This document shows, one piece after another, positions 54,846 through 63,520 of a stretch of 64,000 nucleotides of DNA (within the stretch, counting starts at the first letter, position 1; each line of letters starts with the position of its first letter). Origin of the DNA: Methanobacterium sp. (GTDB lineage Archaea; Methanobacteriota; Methanobacteria; Methanobacteriales; Methanobacteriaceae); contig JADFDH010000001.1 in the NCBI GenBank assembly GCA_018263005.1, positions 1 through 64,000 on the forward strand. The letters run 5' to 3'. The notes under the pieces were generated by a model. That model did not search any database, was not told the DNA's origin, and saw nothing but the letters and a program-made list of their open reading frames with translations. The translations under genes and the position numbers were made by a program.

Positions 54846-56228
54846 ATGAACTCTAAAAAAAAAGTATCAAAGGATGTAGATCAGCGTATATCTATGGTTA
54901 CCGGAGATCCTAAACGGGCCATCCGTGTACTCTCGGTGCCTATGATAATATCCATGCTACTGATCATGGCATATAATCTGGCTGATAGCATATGGGTGGC
55001 TGGTCTGGGTCCTGATGCCCTGGCTGCTTTAGGTTTCATAACACCAATATTTATGATAGTAATTGGTCTGGGTAATGGATTAGGAGCAGGTGCAACCTCT
55101 CTAATTGCCCGATGCATTGGTGGGGAGGATAAGAAGAAGGCAGATAATGCTGCACTGCATTCGGTTATCCTTGCCATAGCTGTATCCTTGTTGTTAACCT
55201 TACTGGTTTTAATGTTTCTAACTAACATCCTCCTTGCAATGGGGGCGGGAGAGACAATAGGATTAGCCATAAAATACGGACAAGTTGTCTTTGGAGGTCT
55301 TATTTTCCTGATATTTTCCAGTGTTGCATCAGGTATTTTAAGGGCCGAAGGAGATGTAAAAAGACCCATGTACGCTATGGCAGCCACAGCTATCTTGAAC
55401 ATTATACTGGATCCCATATTCATCTACTATTTCGGTTGGGGTATAGCAGGGGCTGCCTGGGCTACCATATTTTCTTCTGGAATTGCATGTGCCTTAATGG
55501 TCTATTGGATGCTTTTTAAAGAAACTTATATATCGTTCTCTAGGAAAGTCTTTAAAGCTGATTGGGATGTGGTTTACGCTATTTTATCGGTGGGTTTACC
55601 TGCCAGTGCTGAATCATTCGTTATGTCCTTTTTGGGAATGTTTTTAAACCTGATCCTGGTCGTAACTGGAGGTGCTGCGGCGGTGGCTGTTTATACCGCG
55701 GGGTGGAGAGTGGTGATGATGGTCATGATTCTTCCGATAGGAATTGGAACTGCAGCTATAACCGTTGCAGGGGCTGCATTCGGAGCAAGAAAATATGATA
55801 AACTAAAAATAACACTAAATTACGCTTCTAAATTAGGTTTCAGTATAGCTATAGTTGTTGGGTTCTTATTATACATATTTTCCGGGTTTATAGCTACAAT
55901 ATTCACCTATTCTCCTCAGACAGCATATCTGGCCCCATCTATAGCTTCGTTCCTCCAGGTGATGTTTCTCTTCTATATACCCATACCATTAGGAATAACG
56001 GCCGGTGCGGTATTTCAGGGAGTGGGTAAAGGATTTACTTCACTTACACTGACTTTGCTAAGAGAATTAGCTTTCATAGCCCTATTTGCATATCTATTCG
56101 CTTTCATATATAATTTAGGTTCCCAGGGCGTATGGTGGGGCTTAGTAGTCGGGAGTGCCATAGGATGTGCAGTAGCTTATACTTGGGCAATTATGTTTGT
56201 AAATAGGCTTAACAGATATTCAAAATAG
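54846..56228 (+). CDS. MATE-family multidrug/toxin exporter
   Basis: The 460-residue protein has 12 hydrophobic helices and MATE landmarks: NLADSIWVAGLGPDALAALG in the first repeat, GNGLGAGATSLIARCIGG, and the second-repeat counterpart with GAAAVAVYTAGWRV. It exports cationic or lipophilic compounds by Na+ or H+ exchange. It is followed after 70 bases by a methyltransferase gene on the same strand. Confidence 0.9.
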   Translation: MNSKKKVSKDVDQRISMVTGDPKRAIRVLSVPMIISMLLIMAYNLADSIWVAGLGPDALAALGFITPIFMIVIGLGNGLGAGATSLIARCIGGEDKKKADNAALHSVILAIAVSLLLTLLVLMFLTNILLAMGAGETIGLAIKYGQVVFGGLIFLIFSSVASGILRAEGDVKRPMYAMAATAILNIILDPIFIYYFGWGIAGAAWATIFSSGIACALMVYWMLFKETYISFSRKVFKADWDVVYAILSVGLPASAESFVMSFLGMFLNLILVVTGGAAAVAVYTAGWRVVMMVMILPIGIGTAAITVAGAAFGARKYDKLKITLNYASKLGFSIAIVVGFLLYIFSGFIATIFTYSPQTAYLAPSIASFLQVMFLFYIPIPLGITAGAVFQGVGKGFTSLTLTLLRELAFIALFAYLFAFIYNLGSQGVWWGLVVGSAIGCAVAYTWAIMFVNRLNRYSK

Positions 56229-56298
56229 AATGGAGATTAATTCGATAGGCATAGTTTAAAAATAACCTTAAAAATAAAAAAATTAAAGGGGGATTAAT

Positions 56299-57003
56299 GT
56301 GAAAACAGTTCCAGATTGGTTTTTTGAGGAAAAACAGATAGGAGTAGATTATTTAAATGAAAAAATAGCCGAAAAATATGATGATCAGCATCAAAGTTTC
56401 AGGAATTTTGAAGCTGAAGCTTCAGATGTACTGAATAAATTGAAGATAACTGAAAATGACATCATAATAGATTTCGGTTGTGGAACAGGTGCAATTGCCC
56501 TAAATATTGCGGAGCACTGTAAAAAAGTTATTGGTGTTGATATTTCACAGGTGATGCTTAATATACTAGAAAATGAAGCAGATAAGAGAAGTATAGAAAA
56601 TATTGAAACATATTGCGCTGGTTTTCTATCATATAAACATGAAGGCGAACCTGTTGATAAAATTGTATCCAAGGTTGCTCTGCACCATCTACCTGACTTC
56701 TGGAAGTCGGTAGCACTTATAAACATAGCTAATAGTTTAAAAACAGGCGGTAAACTATACTTATTTGATATAATATTCAACTTCGACCCCAAAGCTTATG
56801 AAAAATCCATAAATAATTTATTTAAAACTTATCAGCAAATAGCAGGGGATAATATGGCAGCTGAAGCAATTATTCATGTTAAAGATGAATATAGCACATA
56901 CGACTGGATTATGGAAGGATTACTGGAAAGAACAGGATTCAATGTAGATTTCAAGCAGATTGAAGCAGAAAATCATATAAATTATATCTGCACTAAAAAA
57001 TAA
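56299..57003 (+). CDS. class I SAM-dependent methyltransferase
   Basis: The 234-residue protein has motif I IIIDFGCGTGAIALNIAEH at about 54-72, motif II GVDISQVML, motif IV KIVSKVALHHLPDFWKS and motif VI GGKLYLFDIIF. It resembles UbiE/Methyltransf_11 enzymes; the substrate is not shown. The GTG start is preceded by GGGGGATT. A broken MBL-fold gene follows after 43 bases. Confidence 0.84.
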   Translation: MKTVPDWFFEEKQIGVDYLNEKIAEKYDDQHQSFRNFEAEASDVLNKLKITENDIIIDFGCGTGAIALNIAEHCKKVIGVDISQVMLNILENEADKRSIENIETYCAGFLSYKHEGEPVDKIVSKVALHHLPDFWKSVALINIANSLKTGGKLYLFDIIFNFDPKAYEKSINNLFKTYQQIAGDNMAAEAIIHVKDEYSTYDWIMEGLLERTGFNVDFKQIEAENHINYICTKK

Positions 57004-57046
57004 GAGTAAAATTCTGTTGTTTTAGAATCTTTTAGGGGAATTTTAA

Positions 57047-57757
57047 TTGGATACTTGGAAAACCAATAATTCAATTATTCATCATGTTTTAGTGGGTAGA
57101 AGCAATTCCTTCCGGGTTTCAAAGGAGGATAAACATCTACTCATCGATACAGTATGGAGGTATTCAAGGAAAAAACTAAATTCCAGACTGAATCACTTTT
57201 TAGGAAATGATAGTTTAGCAGGGCGCATCCTAACCCACCCATTTTGACCTTACAGAAAATGCAGCTTACTTAAAAGACAAATATAAATGCCAGATATACA
57301 TCCATAAGAGCGAAGCTGATTATTTAAAGCAAGGAACAGGACAAATGATAAATAGCACCTTCCTTTTTGGGAAAATGATGTTTGAAATCTTGGGTAATCT
57401 AATTGTAAAAAATATTTCAGATATGATCCAGTAGAACCAGACTGTCTGCTGAATAAAAACCTTGATTTAAAATATTTAGGGATACCATTACATATCATCC
57501 ATACTCCGAGTCATACAAAAGGTTCTATTAGCATTATAATTGATGATGAAATTGCCATTGTAGGTGATACAATGCATGGGGTGTTACCAAAATCCGCATT
57601 CCCCCCATTCGCTAAGGATACTGAAAAATTGATGAATAGTTGGGATGAACTGCTTAAAACCAATTCTAAAATATTTTTACCGGGACATGGTATGGAAATT
57701 TATAAACTAGTAAAGAAAGATTATGGGAAACATAAAGAAGGAATTATTGAAAATTAA
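57047..57757 (+). pseudogene. MBL-fold metallo-hydrolase pseudogene with two frameshifts
   Basis: Three frames together make one MBL-fold protein: HHVLVGRSNSFRVSKEDKH from a TTG at 57047, then a shift near 57241 into HFDLTENAAYLKDKYK, another shift near 57418 into RYDPVEPDCLLNKNLDLKYL and HTPSHTKGSISII, and finally VGDTMHGVLPKSAF and FLPGHGMEIY. The HxHxDH motif has Leu for the last His (HFDL), so catalysis would be lost even without the shifts. It is a different branch from the intact MBL gene at 50874. Confidence 0.85.
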
Positions 57758-57758
57758 T

Positions 57759-58577
57759 TTAAATTATCTCCCCTGATATTGAAATTGTGTAATCTTTGAT
57801 TATTATATTCTTATCTGCTTTTTCCAGAGCCCTCCGGACTATTACTTCTATACCGGAACAGCAGGGTACTTCCATGTGTACTATGGAAATGGATTTAATG
57901 TCCTGTTTAGTAAATAGCTGCGACAGTTTATCCACGTATTGATCTATCACTTTATCCAGCTTGGGGCAGAGAATTATCAATACTTTATCCTTCAGGAACC
58001 TCTGGTGAAAATTGGCATAGGCAAATGGCACGCAATCTGCTGCTATTAAAAGATCAGCATTTTTAAAGTAGGGTGCGTTTGGATTTATAAGTTGCAGTTG
58101 CACGGGCCAGTTTCCCAGTTTTGCACTGTAAATCTGGGCTTTTTCCTGACTTTCCATTCGTTGTTTTCCTAAGTCCTGTTGCATTGAACCGGGACTGCCG
58201 CAGGCTAAAGGTGCATCTTCTTCAAAATCAGGAACATCAATATTATTCTCTTTCAAATATTCTATAGCCTGATTAACGTATTCTGTCATTCCATGCTCAC
58301 TTAAATGTTTGAGATGGGCTTTAATCACGTTAGGGCCGGCTTTAACTACATTTTCCATGACTTTTTTTTCATCATATGGCATTGCTTCTCTGGTTTCAAT
58401 TTCAATTGCATCTTCTGGACACTCACCAATGCATGCTCCTAGACCATCACAGAACAGATCACTAATCAGCCGGGCCTTCCCATCTATCACCTGCAGCGCC
58501 CCTTCAGGACAGCCAATCATACAACCGCCGCATCCGGTGCATTTTTCTTCGTTAATTTTTATTATATCTCTTTTCAT
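57759..58577 (-). CDS. 4Fe-4S ferredoxin-type iron-sulfur protein
   Basis: The N-terminal ferredoxin domain has CTGCGGCMIGCPEGA and CDGLGACIGECPEDA (residues 13 to about 57), two 4Fe-4S sites. The remaining 210 residues form an uncharacterised domain with LACGSPGSMQQ, LLIAADCVPFAYANFH, ILCPKLDK and HMEVPCCSGIEVIV, containing conserved cysteines that may bind another metal. This architecture occurs in strict anaerobes, often near redox-stress genes, and its role is not known. The start region is well conserved. Confidence 0.82.
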   Translation of the reverse strand: MKRDIIKINEEKCTGCGGCMIGCPEGALQVIDGKARLISDLFCDGLGACIGECPEDAIEIETREAMPYDEKKVMENVVKAGPNVIKAHLKHLSEHGMTEYVNQAIEYLKENNIDVPDFEEDAPLACGSPGSMQQDLGKQRMESQEKAQIYSAKLGNWPVQLQLINPNAPYFKNADLLIAADCVPFAYANFHQRFLKDKVLIILCPKLDKVIDQYVDKLSQLFTKQDIKSISIVHMEVPCCSGIEVIVRRALEKADKNIIIKDYTISISGEII

Positions 58578-58973
58578 TTTATTCTCTCTGTAAAGTTAAT
58601 AAAATTCCTAATTTTTTCAGATTTAATTTAAGGATTTATTTTGTTAGATTATTATATTTCAATAGGTGGGTCCTGCTTTTCATTGGAATTGTGTACCAAA
58701 CTCTAACTCACTATTCATGCCTTAAACTTTTAATATCAGGATTCCAGTGTGGAGACTTTTATATCAGCCAGAATAGTCCATACGGTATGTGGATATGCGT
58801 TAATTTCGATTTTAACTTTAGCCACTACGGTGTTTTCATTAATACTAATTATTTTTCACACTACTTATTTATTTTTAAAAATTTTTATGATTAATATATA
58901 TAAAAATAAATTCATAAAATTACCTATAATATTATTTAAATTTTTTAAAGCCTGTTCATATGGGGATTTGTAA
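58578..58973. promoter_or_regulatory. gene-free region before the CruF-like gene
   Basis: Two overlapping short reading frames (67 and 74 codons) in these 396 bases have no ribosome site or recognisable motif and I reject them. TTAATATATATAAAA at about 58891-58905 is a plausible TATA region about 70 bases before the CruF-like ATG. Confidence 0.35.
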
Positions 58974-59807
58974 ATGAGCAATAAACTAGTTGGAGAGTTC
59001 AATAAGTTTCGATGGTCTTTAATAATTGTTTTTTTAATGGTTAATCTTCTGTTGATATTTACTTATAAAAACTCTAACTTGCTAGCTATTGATTCTTTCT
59101 TGGTCACTGCCCTTCTATTTATTCTTGCAGTCTTCCATGGAACCGAACGCTATGGTAAAAAGAATATAGTAATTTTTTTCTTGATTACATGGGCAGTAAG
59201 TTTTTCTTTTGAAAATCTGAGCATAGCTACAGGATTTCCCTTTGGTTTTTATCACTATTCACCAAGTCTAGGATTTTTAACTGTACCACTAATAATAATA
59301 TTTGCTTATTTTTCAATAGGATACCTTTCCTGGATGCTATCACATGTATTAACCGGTCAATACAGCAGAAAACTAGAGGGAAAACAAATCTTCATCGTAC
59401 CCTTTATAGCGGCGTTTATCATGGTGATGTGGGATTTGAGCGTAGATCCTATTTCTTCAACTTTACAAGGCCTCTGGGTCTGGACATATCCGGGAGCTTA
59501 TTTCGGCGTGCCCATCTCTAACTTCTTCGGATGGTTTTTGGTGGTATACATTTTCTTCCAGATTTTCGCATTATATCTTTCTAGATATGATTCAGTTAGT
59601 GAAGAAAAAATGTCTGAAATCTATAATAAACCATACTGGAGTGAAGCAGCGGCTGTTTATGGCATTACCGGTCTTGGCACTATACTATCTATTTTTTACC
59701 AGTATAATAACATCACAATTGACATGGCGTTAATCACCGTGTTTACCATGATATTTGTGACTATATTGGCCTTAATTAACATCTGGAATAATAAAGACTT
59801 AATTTAG
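58974..59807 (+). CDS. CruF-like carotenoid biosynthesis membrane protein (DUF422 family)
   Basis: This 277-residue membrane protein has seven or eight helices and the DUF422/CruF landmarks SFENLSIATGFPFGFYHYSP (about 80-99) and WDLSVDPISSTLQGLWVW (about 156-173), the latter with conserved acidic residues. CruF enzymes hydrate the psi ends of C40 or C50 carotenoids. GGGGATTTGTAA precedes the ATG. No phytoene synthase, desaturase or cyclase gene lies nearby, so the substrate is open, and other lipids are possible. Confidence 0.78.
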   Translation: MSNKLVGEFNKFRWSLIIVFLMVNLLLIFTYKNSNLLAIDSFLVTALLFILAVFHGTERYGKKNIVIFFLITWAVSFSFENLSIATGFPFGFYHYSPSLGFLTVPLIIIFAYFSIGYLSWMLSHVLTGQYSRKLEGKQIFIVPFIAAFIMVMWDLSVDPISSTLQGLWVWTYPGAYFGVPISNFFGWFLVVYIFFQIFALYLSRYDSVSEEKMSEIYNKPYWSEAAAVYGITGLGTILSIFYQYNNITIDMALITVFTMIFVTILALINIWNNKDLI

Positions 59808-59845
59808 GTACTAAATGAGATATAATTTCCATATAGTGGGTTAAC

Positions 59846-60232
59846 ATGGCAGATAAGGATAAGGATCAAAAATTTATTTCTCAAATGGATAAGTTTACAT
59901 CAAAATCCCGTGCGATAGGTAGAATAGTATTCGGTATATTTGCCTTCTTATTATGGTTTTTTCTAGGGGTACCTCCTACATTGATTTATAGTTCAGGTAT
60001 TCAGACTTTCATAGGTACTGTTTCTTTTTTTATCAGAAATCCCGTGATATTCCTTTTAATAGCATTTATTAATGTTTTAATGGGTTTATTATCCTATTTA
60101 TTAATTCAATTTTTATGGTATTCTGTATTCCATTTATTATGGTCAATCAGATGGTTTTATGGGTATTGGAAATACAGTCGTTTGAAGAAGAAAGATAAAA
60201 CAAAGATTTATGTGAATAAATTAAATGAATAA
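59846..60232 (+). CDS. small membrane protein of unknown function
   Basis: This 128-residue protein has two long hydrophobic segments (about 27-51 and 64-95) and basic ends (KYSRLKKKDKTK). No family is recognised. It starts 38 bases after the CruF-like gene on the same strand and is probably co-transcribed with it. Confidence 0.6.
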   Translation: MADKDKDQKFISQMDKFTSKSRAIGRIVFGIFAFLLWFFLGVPPTLIYSSGIQTFIGTVSFFIRNPVIFLLIAFINVLMGLLSYLLIQFLWYSVFHLLWSIRWFYGYWKYSRLKKKDKTKIYVNKLNE

Positions 60233-60306
60233 AGATTTTGATGGTGCCGTTGATATTTATGCTAAATCATTCAATCATTGGAATGGTTTATAATTATTGC
60301 CCGTTT

Positions 60307-60783
60307 TTATAATTCTTTTTTGAGCATTACCATATGTTTGCATAATATGCCATTTTCATAGATTGGTTCTGGATAATTGTCGGTGAAAAAATTATAATGA
60401 ATATCATAGATTCTATAACCCTCCTTTTGGTACAGATATAGTTGTTTAATAGCGGCATCACCAGTTCCAATAATAATTGTTTTAAATCCACTTTTCTGGG
60501 CCCTTTTAGTGGCATCTTTTAATAAGAATTTACCAATTCCTTTTCCCTGGAAGTTTTCATCAACTGCTATATATTTGATTTCATAAACGTTCTTATTTAT
60601 AGGTTTAAGAACGTAAACTGCTATGATATCATTCTCATTTTCTAAAACATAGATTTCAGAATCATTAATATATTTGTCAATAGCTTCTTTCGTTTCTTCT
60701 GCAAGAAGTAACAGACTGTAAGGGATACTTTCTTCTTGTCTGAGTTTTCTTGTTGATCTATATTCCACACTATCAGAATTCAT
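60307..60783 (-). CDS. GNAT-family N-acetyltransferase
   Basis: The 158-residue protein has the acetyl-CoA-binding motif A: IKYIAVDENFQGKGIGKFLL (QGKGIG loop), then KTIIIGTGDAAIKQLYLYQKEG. It fits the single-domain GNAT fold. The substrate is unknown. It is monocistronic and faces the small membrane protein gene. Confidence 0.86.
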   Translation of the reverse strand: MNSDSVEYRSTRKLRQEESIPYSLLLLAEETKEAIDKYINDSEIYVLENENDIIAVYVLKPINKNVYEIKYIAVDENFQGKGIGKFLLKDATKRAQKSGFKTIIIGTGDAAIKQLYLYQKEGYRIYDIHYNFFTDNYPEPIYENGILCKHMVMLKKEL

Positions 60784-61045
60784 TTTATCCTTTTACCATT
60801 TAAGGAATTAGATTAGGTTAAATCCCTTTTTTGTTATCTAAAAAGGACCAAAAAGTCCATTAAATTAATATAAATTTATTATTAAATATAAATAACGCTT
60901 TTTTAATTATAATAATTATATTAGTTCAATCAGACTATTTTAAAAAATTTTTCTAATATTATTATAATTACTTTTCAAATGCTCCTGCACAACTGATATT
61001 AATTCATAAATAAAAAAATTAATCATAATACTTGGAAGTGAAATC

Positions 61046-61504
61046 ATGAAAATAGAAATTAAAACCATACCATCCTATCTTGCGGCGTTCATACATCAGA
61101 AAGGTAGCTATGAAAAAATACCGGAAACTCTGGGAAAGCTGGTAGGTTGGTTAATGAATCAGAATGTGCAAATACAGATGCCTATCTATGGGATATATTA
61201 CAACAGCCCCTTGGAAGTTCCTGAGGAAGAATTAGATTGGGAGATGGGAGCAGCATTTATTGGTGAATTGGAAGCTGAAGGTGAAATTCAGATAAAATCA
61301 GTAACCGAACACCAGGTTGTATCAACAATATTCAAAGGGCCATATGGTGATGCAGCATCCGTTTATGAAGATTTAATTGAATATGCCATAAAAGAGGGTT
61401 ATCAGATAAATGGACCCATTATGGAAAGTTATCTGAACAGCCCAGATGAGGTAGATGAAAGTGAGCTATTAACTGAAGTCCAGTTTCCAGTGATTAGGAA
61501 ATAA
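61046..61504 (+). CDS. GyrI-like (effector-binding) domain protein
   Basis: The 152-residue single-domain protein has the two-repeat fold of AraC-effector-binding/GyrI-like proteins: IEIKTIPSYLAAFIHQKGSY, PIYGIYYNSPLEVPEEELDW, and the second half VSTIFKGPYGDAASVYEDL and GPIMESYLNSPDEVDESEL. No DNA-binding domain is fused. Such proteins bind small molecules; their fold is shared with SOUL proteins, one of which is also in this window. Confidence 0.82.
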   Translation: MKIEIKTIPSYLAAFIHQKGSYEKIPETLGKLVGWLMNQNVQIQMPIYGIYYNSPLEVPEEELDWEMGAAFIGELEAEGEIQIKSVTEHQVVSTIFKGPYGDAASVYEDLIEYAIKEGYQINGPIMESYLNSPDEVDESELLTEVQFPVIRK

Positions 61505-61517
61505 GCTATATTTAACC

Positions 61518-62486
61518 TTAGCTACCTATCTTAACCCGATCACGTATCCCCGGTACTTTAAACACAAGGATGTAGAACAGACCGGGAATTAGGATGATAT
61601 TGATTAGTGATAATATGATTGATAAGGGGTCATTGGCCATGGCTGCTGTAGATTCGGTTGTGGTAAAGAATAATGACGGTGTGGTTAGTGCAGAGTTTTC
61701 ATAGTTAGCTAATAGAGAGATGAAGAGGTTATTAGCAGCGTGACCTGCTATGGCAAGTTCCATAGAACCGCTTTTCAGTGTGATATAGGCCATGAAAAAG
61801 CCGAATACTAACCAATCAACTGCTGCAAAGGGGGTGGTTGCCATTTCAGGATTGCCTAAATGGGGAATCATGAATAGTATCCCATTTAATATTGCCAGAA
61901 TAATGAAGTTCCTGGTCCATAATCCTGTTCCTTGTAGGATGTATCCTCTGAAAAAGAGTTCTTCTGAGGTTGTTTGTAGTGGTACAAATATTAGAAGGAA
62001 AGGTATGAAAATTAAAAAGCCCGACAAATCCGGATTTAATATAAGAGAATTAGGATCCATTATAAGATTGGGTAAGAATGATAGAAAGAACATCAAAGCA
62101 AAATAAATAACAAACCCAATAAAAATAGGACTCCATTTGACAGATTTTCCAGGAGTAATCAGCGATAAGAAGCTTCTTTTATGTAAAAAATTAATTACTA
62201 AAGCTATTGTCAGGATGTATAGGATATAAACAGAATCCTGGATGATGTAATTGACCAGTGGTCCCCATGCCATCACTTCTTCCGGGATAACTAAACTGTA
62301 ACCATAAAAAACTGTCCAGATAATTATTATTCCCAGGATATAACGCCATAAGTTGTTCTTCCCTTTAAGGACCTGATCAAGAAAATCGCTCTTAGTAACC
62401 TTTTTCGTATTAGATAATTTTTTACCGCATTTCTGGCAAAAAGCAGCATTTTCCGGGTTTTTAGATCCACACTCAGGGCAGTTCAT
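61518..62486 (-). CDS. CPBP-family membrane metalloprotease with N-terminal zinc ribbon
   Basis: The N-terminal zinc ribbon CPECGSKNPENAAFCQKCG occupies residues 3-21. Eight or so membrane segments follow with the CPBP (Abi/CAAX-protease-like) motifs: EELFFRGYIL (EExxxR) near 170, NGILFMIPHL with the histidine, and GHAANNLFISL. Members cleave peptides in the membrane or confer self-immunity; in archaea the substrate is unknown. The 322-residue size is normal. Confidence 0.85.
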   Translation of the reverse strand: MNCPECGSKNPENAAFCQKCGKKLSNTKKVTKSDFLDQVLKGKNNLWRYILGIIIIWTVFYGYSLVIPEEVMAWGPLVNYIIQDSVYILYILTIALVINFLHKRSFLSLITPGKSVKWSPIFIGFVIYFALMFFLSFLPNLIMDPNSLILNPDLSGFLIFIPFLLIFVPLQTTSEELFFRGYILQGTGLWTRNFIILAILNGILFMIPHLGNPEMATTPFAAVDWLVFGFFMAYITLKSGSMELAIAGHAANNLFISLLANYENSALTTPSLFFTTTESTAAMANDPLSIILSLINIILIPGLFYILVFKVPGIRDRVKIGS

Positions 62487-62746
62487 AACATTTAACTTTT
62501 GTTTTATAATATTATTAATTTTTTATCTTTAATAGTTTCAATTTAAAATTACAATTTTCCAGATTCCTTTGTTCTGGGCTTCCCAATCAATCAGAAGGGG
62601 CTTCAAGATTTAAATATTCATAATCATATTTATAATAAATATATTCTACAATGATTAATCATTATGTTTATTAACAAAAGGGTTTATATAATATAAAACT
62701 AATAAAATAGTTTGAAATTATACGAACTAATTTATAAGTGGTAAGA

Positions 62747-62962
62747 ATGAAACCTGAAGAAATGAATCAGAAATGTCCAGAATGTGGTTCTTCTGATAAA
62801 AGGATCTCCCGAAGATGCAGTAGTAAAATAAATGATGCTCAATATATAGCACATTTACCACAAGGTGATGTAGGTTTAATTCGTTGCAGTCAATGTGGTT
62901 ATATATTTGAATACTGCACTAACCCCCATCCTCCTTTGAAAGTAAATAAAATTGTTATTTAA
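62747..62962 (+). CDS. small zinc-ribbon protein
   Basis: This 71-residue protein has two CxxC pairs, CPECGSSDKRISRRC and CSQCGYIFEYC, typical of a zinc ribbon. I start at the ATG at 62747, seven bases after GTGGT; the upstream GTG at 62738 lies in that site. No known partner is seen. Confidence 0.65.
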   Translation: MKPEEMNQKCPECGSSDKRISRRCSSKINDAQYIAHLPQGDVGLIRCSQCGYIFEYCTNPHPPLKVNKIVI

Positions 62963-63314
62963 ATAAAATGTAATTATTTTATAAAAAGGTGAAACTCATG
63001 AAACCTCCATTTAAAAAAAGAAAATTGTTTAATAAAATCTTTATTCTATTTTAAACTAAAACATACTCATAATTGTAGGGATGTTTTCCTCTACTGATTC
63101 ATTGGATAAAGGCCGATTTTTTACATAAATGTTCAGATGCGATTTTTAAATGACAAAGAGCTAATCCCAAAGTTTGTATTTTGGATTTTAAAAATAAAAA
63201 AACTGATACATTTAAGACACAAATATTAATTGTTTATTTTGAATTTAGAGCTTAGACATACATTTTTGTCCATAAAACTTTTATATTTCGTAGCTCAATT
63301 ATTTTTATTGTTTG
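62963..63314. other. gene-free region with a possible 18-codon micro-ORF and the tRNA-Ser promoter
   Basis: An ATG at 62998 with an AAGGTGA site opens an 18-codon frame (MKPPFKKRKLFNKIFILF), too short to judge. The rest is AT-rich. TTTATATT at 63280-63287 lies about 30 bases before tRNA-Ser(CGA) and fits its TATA box. No other signal seen. Confidence 0.35.
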
Positions 63315-63399
63315 GCCGGGATAGTCTAGTCAGGTAAGGCGCAGGATTCGAAATCCTGTTGAGCGGCGCTCGTCCTGGGTTCAAATCCCAGTCCCGGCG
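63315..63399 (+). tRNA. tRNA-Ser (CGA)
   Basis: A class II tRNA of 85 bases with acceptor GCCGGGA/TCCCGGC, loop TTCGAAA (anticodon CGA) and a long variable arm (TTGAGCGGCGCTCG region). The acceptor arm and D region nearly match those of tRNA-Ser(TGA) at 39975. No CCA is encoded. Confidence 0.94.
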
Positions 63400-63520
63400 C
63401 TTGAAAATTATTATGAATAAGTTTAATTTAGTGTTATCATATATTTTTATCAAATGAGTACTGAAATATTGGATAACATGATAAAGGACACTAAATGATT
63501 AATAAATGATAGAGGATTAT

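Noticed and set aside
58691..58973. Two overlapping short reading frames in the gap before the CruF-like gene.
   Set aside because: No ribosome site, no motif, and AT-rich composition that opens frames by chance.
62998..63054. An 18-codon reading frame with an AAGGTGA ribosome site.
   Set aside because: Too short and too basic/hydrophobic for composition to be informative; no homology can be judged by eye.
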